From NCBI GenBank assembly GCA_955652545.1, contig CATPCA010000223.1:1-15711 (forward strand): a DNA stretch of 15,711 nucleotides, in the 5' to 3' direction. Origin of the DNA: Candidatus Dormiibacterota bacterium. Lineage in GTDB: Bacteria > Chloroflexota > Dormibacteria > UBA8260. Under the pieces are notes generated by a model, which was not told where the DNA came from, searched no databases, and saw only the letters and a program-made list of their open reading frames with translations. Of the stretch, positions 1 through 6,732 are shown piece by piece. Both the position numbers and the translations under genes were made by a program. How positions within the stretch are numbered: the first letter of the stretch is position 1; each line of letters starts with the position of its first letter.

Positions 1-51
1 CCGCCCGCGCACGCGCTGCAGCCGAGAGGCCAGCTGCTGCGCCTCGGTCAT
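1..51 (-). CDS. 5' fragment of an unidentified gene coupled to nrdR
   Basis: An ATG at 51-49 opens a frame that stays open to the window edge, giving 17 residues (MTEAQQLASRLQRVRGR). The ATG overlaps the nrdR stop codon as ATGA, which points to translational coupling. The fragment is too short to identify. In Chloroflexota-like genomes a B12-dependent or other ribonucleotide reductase gene often follows nrdR, so that is a contextual guess only. The residues look like a polar, possibly helical N-terminus and show no diagnostic motif. Confidence 0.6.
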   Translation of the reverse strand, partial: MTEAQQLASRLQRVRGR

Positions 52-587
52 TTGCCGATGTCGAGAGCCGGCTCGCTGCCCTCGTCGGCACGCTTGCGGC
101 GACGACGCGGTGCATCCGGTGGACGAGTCCCCGGAGGATTGGCCAGCACGTCCTCGATGGTGGCGCGCATCTGCTCGACGTCCTGGAACGAGCGGTACAC
201 CGACGCGAAACGTACATACGCGATCTCGTCGAGGGCGCGAAGGTGCTGCATCACCATCTCGCCGATCTCGCGGCTGCGCACCTCGGTGACGTTGCGCGAG
301 CGCAGCGCGTTCTCGATGTCGTCGATGACGGCCTCGAGCTGGGCCGATGCCAGCTCCCGTTTGGTGGACGCGTTGACCAGGCCGCCGAGGAGCTTGTTGC
401 GCTTGAACTCCTCGCGTCGCCCGTCCTTCTTGACCACCCAGAGCGGCACCGCCTCGACACGTTCGTAGGTGGTGAAGCGCTTGTGGCAGACGAGGCATTC
501 CCGGCGCCGGCGGATCGCCTCACCGGTCTCGGAGTCGCGCGAGTCGACGACCTTCGACTCGGGCTGTGAGCAGTATGGGCACTTCAT
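48..587 (-). CDS. nrdR: Transcriptional repressor NrdR
   Basis: NrdR is the nucleotide-sensing repressor of ribonucleotide reductase operons. The 179-residue protein opens with MKCPYC and has the four-cysteine zinc ribbon (C3, C6, C31, C34; CPYC and CLVC) that binds DNA. An ATP-cone domain follows, from about residue 48 to 138, beginning VVKKDGRREEF. The family is usually about 150 residues; the extra C-terminal tail here is proline/arginine-rich and looks unstructured. The start is fixed by the conserved MKCPYC. No clear Shine-Dalgarno precedes it; instead a strong hairpin ends 8 bases upstream. The stop overlaps the next gene's ATG. Position after ftsZ is common in Chloroflexota and relatives. 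I saw no convincing pair of NrdR boxes in the window, so its target is probably the gene downstream or elsewhere. Confidence 0.97.
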   Translation of the reverse strand: MKCPYCSQPESKVVDSRDSETGEAIRRRRECLVCHKRFTTYERVEAVPLWVVKKDGRREEFKRNKLLGGLVNASTKRELASAQLEAVIDDIENALRSRNVTEVRSREIGEMVMQHLRALDEIAYVRFASVYRSFQDVEQMRATIEDVLANPPGTRPPDAPRRRRKRADEGSEPALDIGK

Positions 588-595
588 GGCATAAA

Positions 596-625
596 CAGGG
601 GGCCTCGGCGAGGCGAGGCCCCCTG
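596..625 (-). terminator. Perfect 12-bp hairpin between ftsZ and nrdR
   Basis: Positions 596-607 and 614-625 are exact reverse complements (12 bp, mostly G:C) around a 6-base loop. On the minus strand the hairpin is followed by TTTAT, a short U-rich run. It lies 16 bases past the ftsZ stop and 8 bases before the nrdR ATG. The natural reading is an intrinsic terminator for the ftsA-ftsZ transcript, probably leaky because the U tract is short. It could also act as an attenuator or mask nrdR initiation. Confidence 0.7.
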
Positions 626-641
626 CTGGATGACGGGGTCC

Positions 642-1739
642 CTAACGACGGTCCCGGAGGAACGCCGGGATGTCGAGGTCATCCGCGTTGGGCGGACTCG
701 AGGAACGGCCGCCGATGGTGAAGGCTGGGGAAGCGGTCACCGACCTCGCCACCGGCTCGTAGGCGAGCGTACCCAGCACATCGATCTGTCCGGTGAAGCC
801 GGTGGCGATCACGGTGATCTTCACCTCGCCCTTCATCTGCTCGTCGATGACCGTACCGAAGATGATCTGCGCGTCGGGGTCGGCCGACTCGCTCACCAGC
901 TGGGCGGCTTCGTTGACCTCGTAGAGCGTCAGGTCCGGGCCACCGGTGACGTTGAGCAGGATGCCCTTGGCGCCGGCGATGGTGGTCTCGAGGAGAGGGC
1001 TGGCCACCGCGTCGCGCGCGGCATCGGCGGCGCGCGTGTCGCCGTTGCCGAACCCGATGCCCATGAGCGCCGCGCCCTGGCCCGACATGATCGCCTTGAC
1101 GTCGGCGAAGTCGAGGTTGATCAGGCCTGGGAACACGATCAGGTCACTGATCCCCTGAACGCCCTGGCGGAGAACGTCGTCGGCCAGTTTGAATGCCTCG
1201 GTGATCGGCGTCTTCTTGTCGACCACCTGCATGAGCCGCTCGTTGGGGATGGTGATGAGGGTGTCGACGCGCCCCTGGAGGTTGGCGATGCCGTCGTCTG
1301 CGCACCGCTGCCGCTTGAGTCCCTCGAACTTGAAAGGCTTGGTGACCACGCCGATGGTCAGCGCCCCCTGCTCGCGAGCGATCTCTGCGACGGTCGGGGC
1401 CGCGCCGGTGCCCGTGCCGCCGCCCATGCCCGCGGTCACGAACACCATGTCGCAGTCCTCGAGAAGCTTGGTGAGCTCGGCGCGCGATTCCTCGGCGGCC
1501 TCCGCGCCGCGCACCGGGTCACCACCCGCGCCGAGCCCGCGGGTCAGCTTGGATCCGATGCGCACCTTCTTGTGGGCGTTGCTGAGCTGCAGCGCCTGGT
1601 GGTCGGTGTTCACGGAGATGAACTCGACCCCTTTGAGGCGGCTCTGGATCATCCGGTTGACGGCGTTGCTGCCGCCGCCACCGACACCCACAACCTTGAT
1701 GCGCGCATTCCCTTCCAGCGTCCGGTCGAGATCGTTCAT
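642..1739 (-). CDS. ftsZ: Cell division protein FtsZ
   Basis: FtsZ is the tubulin-like GTPase that forms the cytokinetic Z-ring. The 365-residue protein has the N-terminal [14 protein letters not shown] loop (about 17-30), the tubulin signature GGGTGTG (106-112), and the T7 synergy loop with NLDFAD (208-213), whose two aspartates complete the GTPase site of the next subunit. After a short variable linker (about 330-352) comes a standard C-terminal peptide, [13 protein letters not shown] (353-365), which binds FtsA and other tethers. The ATG at 1739 is chosen because AGGAGA at 1750-1745 sits 5 bases upstream. The frame stays open a further 54 codons into ftsA, but that part has no FtsZ character. 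It is downstream of ftsA across a 133-base gap and probably co-transcribed with it. Confidence 0.97.
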   Translation of the reverse strand: MNDLDRTLEGNARIKVVGVGGGGSNAVNRMIQSRLKGVEFISVNTDHQALQLSNAHKKVRIGSKLTRGLGAGGDPVRGAEAAEESRAELTKLLEDCDMVFVTAGMGGGTGTGAAPTVAEIAREQGALTIGVVTKPFKFEGLKRQRCADDGIANLQGRVDTLITIPNERLMQVVDKKTPITEAFKLADDVLRQGVQGISDLIVFPGLINLDFADVKAIMSGQGAALMGIGFGNGDTRAADAARDAVASPLLETTIAGAKGILLNVTGGPDLTLYEVNEAAQLVSESADPDAQIIFGTVIDEQMKGEVKITVIATGFTGQIDVLGTLAYEPVARSVTASPAFTIGGRSSSPPNADDLDIPAFLRDRR

Positions 1740-1744
1740 GGGTG

Positions 1745-1750
1745 TCTCCT
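1745..1750 (-). promoter_or_regulatory. Shine-Dalgarno of ftsZ
   Basis: AGGAGA on the minus strand lies 5 bases before the ATG at 1739. It decides the ftsZ start against the in-frame upstream extension. Confidence 0.8.
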
Positions 1751-1830
1751 CACGCTGCCGGCTCTTCGGACGCAGCGAAAACTTCCCCGCACGCGTCGTT
1801 TCATCACTGTTGCCACGACTGACGGGACCC

Positions 1831-1850
1831 GATGGCGGCTCCTCGCCATC
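1831..1850 (-). other. Small inverted repeat in the ftsA-ftsZ gap
   Basis: GATGGCG at 1831-1837 pairs with CGCCATC at 1844-1850 around a 6-base loop. No U tract follows on the minus strand, so it is not a convincing terminator. It might stabilise or punctuate the ftsA-ftsZ mRNA, or be chance in G+C-rich DNA. Confidence 0.35.
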
Positions 1851-1872
1851 CAGCCCGTACAACTTCATCCGT

Positions 1873-3111
<1,239 letters not shown>

Positions 3112-3116
3112 CTTGG

Positions 3117-3128
3117 CCTCTGAGTATA
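3117..3128 (-). promoter_or_regulatory. ftsA ribosome binding site with an overlapping TATACT box
   Basis: On the minus strand AGAGG (3121-3117) lies 5 bases before the TTG start at 3111. Immediately upstream is TATACT (3128-3123), a good match to a sigma-70 -10 hexamer. I found no -35 match at 16-18 bases, and a start there would leave a leader of only about 5 bases that excludes the AGAGG. The Shine-Dalgarno reading is preferred; the promoter reading is weak. Confidence 0.45.
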
Positions 3129-3256
3129 GCCGGGGCCTTGCCCTTTAGATAGGGGTAATCGAGGGCAAAACCGCAAGATGCTGAGTTTGCCGCCGGAGTA
3201 TGCCACAAGATGTGGCCTGCAAGGACACAGGGCAAAGGGCGCTCCAAGGCCCCGGC
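3129..3256 (-). other. Candidate structured RNA leader of ftsA
   Basis: Positions 3129-3140 and 3245-3256 are perfect reverse complements (12 bp). Directly inside, 3141-3146 pairs with 3234-3239 (6 bp) after a one-sided bulge of 5 bases at 3240-3244. This 18-bp stem closes a domain with two hairpins. One is 3164-3169 with 3186-3191, topped by GCA-AGA-TGC at 3173-3181. The other is 3202-3207 with 3211-3216, a GCCACA stem. Both apices read CA-AGA-TG on the plus strand (TCT loops on the minus strand). The closing stem ends 17 bases before the ftsA start. This looks like a folded 5' leader or small RNA, but no known family was recognised. The strand is inferred from ftsA downstream. Confidence 0.4.
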
Positions 3257-3295
3257 CGACTGCCACCCGAGACCAATCCCCCCCCCGAAGCGGAG

Positions 3296-3394
3296 CGGCG
3301 CACGAGGTGCGCCGAGGGGTGAGGTGAGCATGGTCGGATTCATTCCGACCATGCGAGGAGCGGGGACCTGCCCCGCTCCTGTTAAGCCAACAGG
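3296..3394. repeat. Run of four consecutive inverted repeats
   Basis: Four perfect hairpins stand almost end to end: 3296-3303 with 3307-3314 (8 bp), 3328-3338 with 3344-3354 (11 bp), 3356-3365 with 3371-3380 (10 bp), and 3378-3383 with 3389-3394 (6 bp). The last shares three bases with the third, so the two compete. None is followed by a T run on either strand. They lie between the dehydrogenase gene and the candidate ftsA leader and could be a processed 3' end, a protein-binding DNA site or the upstream part of the same RNA. Confidence 0.5.
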
Positions 3395-3479
3395 GCCTCG
3401 CCAAAACTACACCTGTCGGACGAGACCCCGCGGCCGCAGCCCCAGTCGGGCCGCGCAGCGCGGGCCATCATGCCACCGG

Positions 3480-3503
3480 GACGGCGACCTGTAAACCGCC
3501 GTC
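3480..3503 (-). terminator. Weak hairpin over the dehydrogenase stop codon
   Basis: GACGGCG at 3480-3486 pairs with CGCCGTC at 3497-3503 around a 10-base loop, and the hairpin includes part of the gene's TGA stop (3504-3502). There is no U tract after it, so it is at best a Rho-independent-like or mRNA 3'-protecting hairpin. Confidence 0.3.
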
Positions 3504-4548
3504 AGCGGGGCCGGAGCACCAATTTGCCGCGGCGGTCGCCGCGGGCCAGGGCGGCGAACGCCTCCCTGGCCTCGCCGAACGGGCGCACCGAGTCGATCAG
3601 CGGGTGCAGACGGCCGCGGGCACACAGCTCGACGAGGCGGGCGAGCTCGTCACGCGTGCCCATGCTGCTGCCCGCGATGGTGAGATGGCGCCAGAAGATG
3701 CGGTTCAGCTGCGCGGGCGGGTTGGGACCCGAGGTGGCGCCCGAGACCACCACCGTGCCGCCGGGGCGGGTCACGCGCAGGGAGAAGTCCCACGTCGCCT
3801 CCCCCACCGTGTCGAGCACCGCGTCGACGCCCCCGTCGGTGGCGGCCAGGACCTGCTTGACGGCGTCGCGATCGGTGGCGAAGGTCGCGGTCGCACCCAA
3901 CTCGACGGCGGCGGTCCGCTTGGCCTCGTCGCGCGATGTGGCGTAGACGGTCAGGCCGGTGGCGCTGCCGATCAGGATGGCCGCGCTGGCGACACCGCCC
4001 GTGGCACCGTGGACGAGCACCCGCTGACCCGGTCGCAGCCCGGCGCGGACGAACAGCATCCGGTATGCCGTGAGGTACGCGGTCGGAAGACATGCCGCGG
4101 TGACGACGTCGACCCCCTCGGGGAGCGGCAGGACGTTGGCGGCGGGGACGACCAGGCGTTCGGCCAGCGTCCCCGGGTAGGGCGGCTCGCTGAGCAGGCC
4201 GATCCGCGGGCAGTGGAGCTCGTCCCCGGATCGGCAGGCCCGGCAGTGGCCGCAGGTCATCACGCTGTGGACCACCACGGCGGCCCCGACCGGCGGGTCC
4301 CCGTCGAGCGGCCCGCCGTCGCCGTAGGCAAGAACGGTGCCGGCGGCGTCGCAACCGAGCACCTGCGGCTCGACCAGGGGGCGCGATCCGACGCCGCGCA
4401 GGGTCCAGAGATCGTGGTGGTTGAGGGACGCCGCCTCCACCGCCAGCAGAACCTCCCGGGGTCCCGGGCTGGGGTCAGGGACCTCGCCGATGTCGAGGTT
4501 GGCCACGGGGTCGTCACCGCCGAACCTGACCGCGCGTACTGCCAGCAC
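3502..4548 (-). CDS. Medium-chain zinc-type alcohol dehydrogenase family protein
   Basis: A 348-residue NAD(P)-dependent oxidoreductase of the medium-chain dehydrogenase/reductase superfamily; the substrate cannot be told from sequence. The N-terminal GroES-like domain has NHHDLW (43-48) and the structural-zinc lobe C99, C102, C105, C113 (pattern CGHCRAC...C). The catalytic zinc cysteine found in classical alcohol dehydrogenases around residue 40-46 is not evident, so a quinone-oxidoreductase or enoyl-reductase-like activity is possible. The Rossmann domain shows VHGATGGVASAA (179-190). The start is taken as GTG 4548, giving MLAVRAVRF; an open frame continues upstream to 5064 but there it is antisense to metF. 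It is divergent from metF with 60 bases between starts and has no evident link to division. Confidence 0.88.
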   Translation of the reverse strand: MLAVRAVRFGGDDPVANLDIGEVPDPSPGPREVLLAVEAASLNHHDLWTLRGVGSRPLVEPQVLGCDAAGTVLAYGDGGPLDGDPPVGAAVVVHSVMTCGHCRACRSGDELHCPRIGLLSEPPYPGTLAERLVVPAANVLPLPEGVDVVTAACLPTAYLTAYRMLFVRAGLRPGQRVLVHGATGGVASAAILIGSATGLTVYATSRDEAKRTAAVELGATATFATDRDAVKQVLAATDGGVDAVLDTVGEATWDFSLRVTRPGGTVVVSGATSGPNPPAQLNRIFWRHLTIAGSSMGTRDELARLVELCARGRLHPLIDSVRPFGEAREAFAALARGDRRGKLVLRPR

Positions 4549-4608
4549 GGCGGCAACCCTACCAGCAGCCGCGGCGACAAACCGGCTCGGTGCGTCACCA
4601 TCACGCCC
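4549..4608. promoter_or_regulatory. Divergent intergenic region of the dehydrogenase and metF genes
   Basis: The 60 bases between two head-to-head start codons should hold at least part of both promoters. I see no clear -10/-35 pair and no strong Shine-Dalgarno before the metF ATG, so this is called on arrangement alone. Confidence 0.35.
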
Positions 4609-5496
4609 ATGCGCATCGACAGCCTGTTTGCGCGTCACGAGCCGCTCTTCTCGTTCGAGTTCTTCCCCCCGCGTGACGACCAGGGCTCGGAGAGGCTGTT
4701 CGCCACCATCGCGGCCCTGGCGGACCTCGAGCCCGCCTTCGTGTCGGTGACCCACGGCGCCGGCGGCAGCAGTCGCGACGACCGCACGGTGCGACTCGTC
4801 GAGCGCCTCCACGCTGAGACCGATCTGCTGGCGATGGCCCACCTCACCTGCCGGGATTCGACGGTTGACGACCTGCTCGAGGAGATCCGCCAGTACGAGG
4901 CCATCGGCATCGACAACGTGCTGGCCATACGCGGCGATCCCCCCGACGGCGAGGGCGCGTTCATCCCGCACGAGGGCGGGCTGCGCTACGGCAGCGAGCT
5001 GGTTCGGCTGCTCACCGACAACGCAGACCTCTGCGTGGGGGCGGCCTGCTCGCCGGAGAAGCACGTCGAGTCCGCCAGCCTCGAGGACGACGTCGCCGCC
5101 GCTCTCCAGAAGGTGGAGGCGGGGGCGAGGTTCCTCATCACCCAGCTCGTCTTCGACAACTCCGTCTACTTCAGCTTCCTGGCCCGCGCTCGCGAGGTCG
5201 GCATCGACGTGCCGATCGTCCCGGGGATCATGCCGATCACCAACGTCGACCAGGTGACCCGTTTCACGGCCAAGATCGGTGCATCGATCCCGGCTGCGTT
5301 ACGCAGCGCCCTCGCGTCCAGGGCTGACGACCCGGCCGCGGTCCTGCAACTCGGCGTCGCCTGGGCCACGTTGCAGTGCAGTGAGCTGCTGCGGGCGGGC
5401 GCACCCGGCATCCATTTCATCACGCTCAACCGCTCGCCGGCGACACGCGCCATCCTCAGCGCGCTGCGAATCGCCCGTCCGTGGGCACGCGACTGA
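4609..5496 (+). CDS. metF: Methylenetetrahydrofolate reductase, MetF type
   Basis: This FAD-dependent enzyme reduces 5,10-methylene-THF to 5-methyl-THF, the methyl donor for methionine synthesis. The 295-residue protein is full length and has the family landmarks: FSFEFFPPR (14-22) with the catalytic glutamate E17, VTHGAGGS (47-54), LAIRGDPP (105-112) with the flavin/folate aspartate, ITQLVFD (177-183) and PGIMPI (205-210). The usual GYPEGHPE segment is replaced by ACSPEKHVE (146-154), a mild variant. It is the only plus-strand gene in the window and interrupts the ftsQ-ftsA neighbourhood. It converges with ftsQ: only 3 bases separate the stops, and the two stops sit in a 13-base palindrome at 5492-5504. 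The ATG is the first usable in-frame start; no strong ribosome binding site precedes it. Confidence 0.93.
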   Translation: MRIDSLFARHEPLFSFEFFPPRDDQGSERLFATIAALADLEPAFVSVTHGAGGSSRDDRTVRLVERLHAETDLLAMAHLTCRDSTVDDLLEEIRQYEAIGIDNVLAIRGDPPDGEGAFIPHEGGLRYGSELVRLLTDNADLCVGAACSPEKHVESASLEDDVAAALQKVEAGARFLITQLVFDNSVYFSFLARAREVGIDVPIVPGIMPITNVDQVTRFTAKIGASIPAALRSALASRADDPAAVLQLGVAWATLQCSELLRAGAPGIHFITLNRSPATRAILSALRIARPWARD

Positions 5497-5499
5497 GCG

Positions 5500-6630
5500 T
5501 CAGTGCTGCGGCGAGGGCGGCGTGAGGTTGAAGATGTACGGCGTCGGTGTGGGCCGCGGCGTCGTTGTTGGTGTGGGCGTCGGCGACGCGGCCGCCGTCG
5601 GCGGTAACGTGGCGGCCGAGCTCGATGGCGGCGCCGTGGTGGGCAACGCGCTGCCGGCGATGTCGCTGACCAGGGAGGCCGGTTCGCCGGGCTTGCCGCC
5701 GATCGCGGGCGCGCTCGTGTTCTCGAGGTTGACGTAGCCGAAGCCGGGTTTGACGAAGTTGATCCTTCCCTTCAGCGCGGCCAGGACCTCGAGCTGACCG
5801 GGGATGGCGGCCACGGCATTGCTGCTGTCCAGCGCACCGAACACCGCCTGCCAGCCGCTGCGGCACCACGCTGACAAGACGTTGCTGTTGCTGATCACGA
5901 AGGCGTCCAGCGTGCAGCCGAATGTCGCTTTCCAGCGCTGCGCCGCGCCGGCCAGGAGGTCGGCGAAGCCGTTCACCAGCTGCTGCGCAGCGCCCGCACG
6001 ATAGTCGAGGAGCAGCGGGACACCCTGTCGATCCGCGGCGGTCGCCTGCGTGTAGGCGAGCGTCGCGCCGTTGGCGGCCACGAAGGTGCTGTCTCCTCCA
6101 TGCCGGAGGAGCACGTCCGGCTGCCATTCGGTCACCGCGATCTTCAGGGTCGAGGGCAGCTGCGTCGTCACCGTGGCTGTGTGCACCCATGGCAGCGCGG
6201 CGAGCCGCGTGCGGATCGCATCGCCGTCGATGGTGAAAAGGCTCGACTGCGGAACCTGCGCCGCGGCCAGGACGGCATCGCGAGTCAGAAGGCGGTCGCC
6301 GCTGACGTCGACGGTGTGCACCTTGAATGCCGGCGAGACGAGCAGCGCGGCGAGGATGCCGAGCTGCACCACCAGGACCGCGGCGGCGGCGAGCCGCCGC
6401 ACGGTGGGACCACCGTGGCTCCGCACCACCGGCGGGCCGCGTCGCGGCCCGTGGCGACGTCGTCGGGGCGACGCCGCCAGTGGCACGCCGGCCGGGACAT
6501 GGAACCGCCGCCCCATGCGCGGCCCGTCCACGAGGCCGGCGGCGACGGCGCGCACCTGGGCACGGCGCGCGGCGACGTCGTCGAGGGGCGGGCTCGCGCG
6601 CGAGGGGCGCTCGTGAAGGTGCTGGGGCAT
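5500..6630 (-). CDS. ftsQ: Cell division protein FtsQ / DivIB family
   Basis: FtsQ is the bitopic divisome protein that links cytoplasmic and periplasmic components. Numbered from a possible GTG at 6681 (393 residues) the order is: an arginine/proline-rich cytoplasmic region, one membrane helix at about 97-117, a POTRA domain at about 119-188 (VHTVDVSGDRLLTRDAV, then LPWVHTATV and LPSTLKIAVTEWQP), a FtsQ beta region to about 325, and a low-complexity Ser/Thr/Pro tail with TPTPT repeats at about 345-385. The ATG at 6630 is preferred (376 residues) because it is an ATG and the extra 17 residues show no conserved feature, but neither start has a Shine-Dalgarno. The protein is longer than most FtsQs because of both ends. 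It lies last in the block, 103 bases after the Mur ligase. Confidence 0.85.
   Translation of the reverse strand: MPQHLHERPSRASPPLDDVAARRAQVRAVAAGLVDGPRMGRRFHVPAGVPLAASPRRRRHGPRRGPPVVRSHGGPTVRRLAAAAVLVVQLGILAALLVSPAFKVHTVDVSGDRLLTRDAVLAAAQVPQSSLFTIDGDAIRTRLAALPWVHTATVTTQLPSTLKIAVTEWQPDVLLRHGGDSTFVAANGATLAYTQATAADRQGVPLLLDYRAGAAQQLVNGFADLLAGAAQRWKATFGCTLDAFVISNSNVLSAWCRSGWQAVFGALDSSNAVAAIPGQLEVLAALKGRINFVKPGFGYVNLENTSAPAIGGKPGEPASLVSDIAGSALPTTAPPSSSAATLPPTAAASPTPTPTTTPRPTPTPYIFNLTPPSPQH
5530..5610 (-). repeat. Thr-Pro low-complexity coding repeat in ftsQ
   Basis: The DNA is an imperfect tandem array of 6-base units on the plus strand (variants of GGTGTG and GGCGTC) encoding alternating Thr-Pro at the FtsQ C-terminus. 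Such arrays can change length by slippage. The protein part would be an extended extracytoplasmic tail. Confidence 0.5.
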
Positions 6631-6685
6631 CGATGTGAGGACGTGAGCGAGGACGTGTCGGCCCTGTGCGCCGGTTGGCACATTA

Positions 6686-6705
6686 TGGGGTGGAATCCAG
6701 CCCCA
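6686..6705 (-). other. Short hairpin between the Mur ligase and ftsQ
   Basis: TGGGG (6686-6690) plus TGG (6691-6693) pairs with CCA (6697-6699) and CCCCA (6701-6705) with one bulged base at 6700. On the minus strand it is followed by TAAT, not a true U tract, so termination is doubtful. It marks the only real gap in the block from murD to ftsQ. Confidence 0.3.
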
Positions 6706-6732
6706 CGACCGCTTTGCGCGCAGCGGACCTCG

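Noticed and set aside
3225..3270. Cyclic-di-GMP riboswitch resemblance (CACAGGGCAAA) on the plus strand
   Set aside because: The tetraloop stem and the second conserved GCAAAGCC block are missing, and no plus-strand gene follows closely.
3382..3445. Search for a tRNA, SRP RNA or 6S RNA in the hairpin-rich gap
   Set aside because: No cloverleaf with a GTTC-type T arm and no SRP GGAA tetraloop signature could be found.
4549..5064. N-terminal extension of the dehydrogenase over metF
   Set aside because: The extension is antisense to the well-conserved metF frame and has no dehydrogenase character; the family start fits GTG 4548.
5492..5504. 13-base palindrome at the metF/ftsQ convergence
   Set aside because: It arises from two facing TGA stops and is too short (5 bp) to be a terminator.
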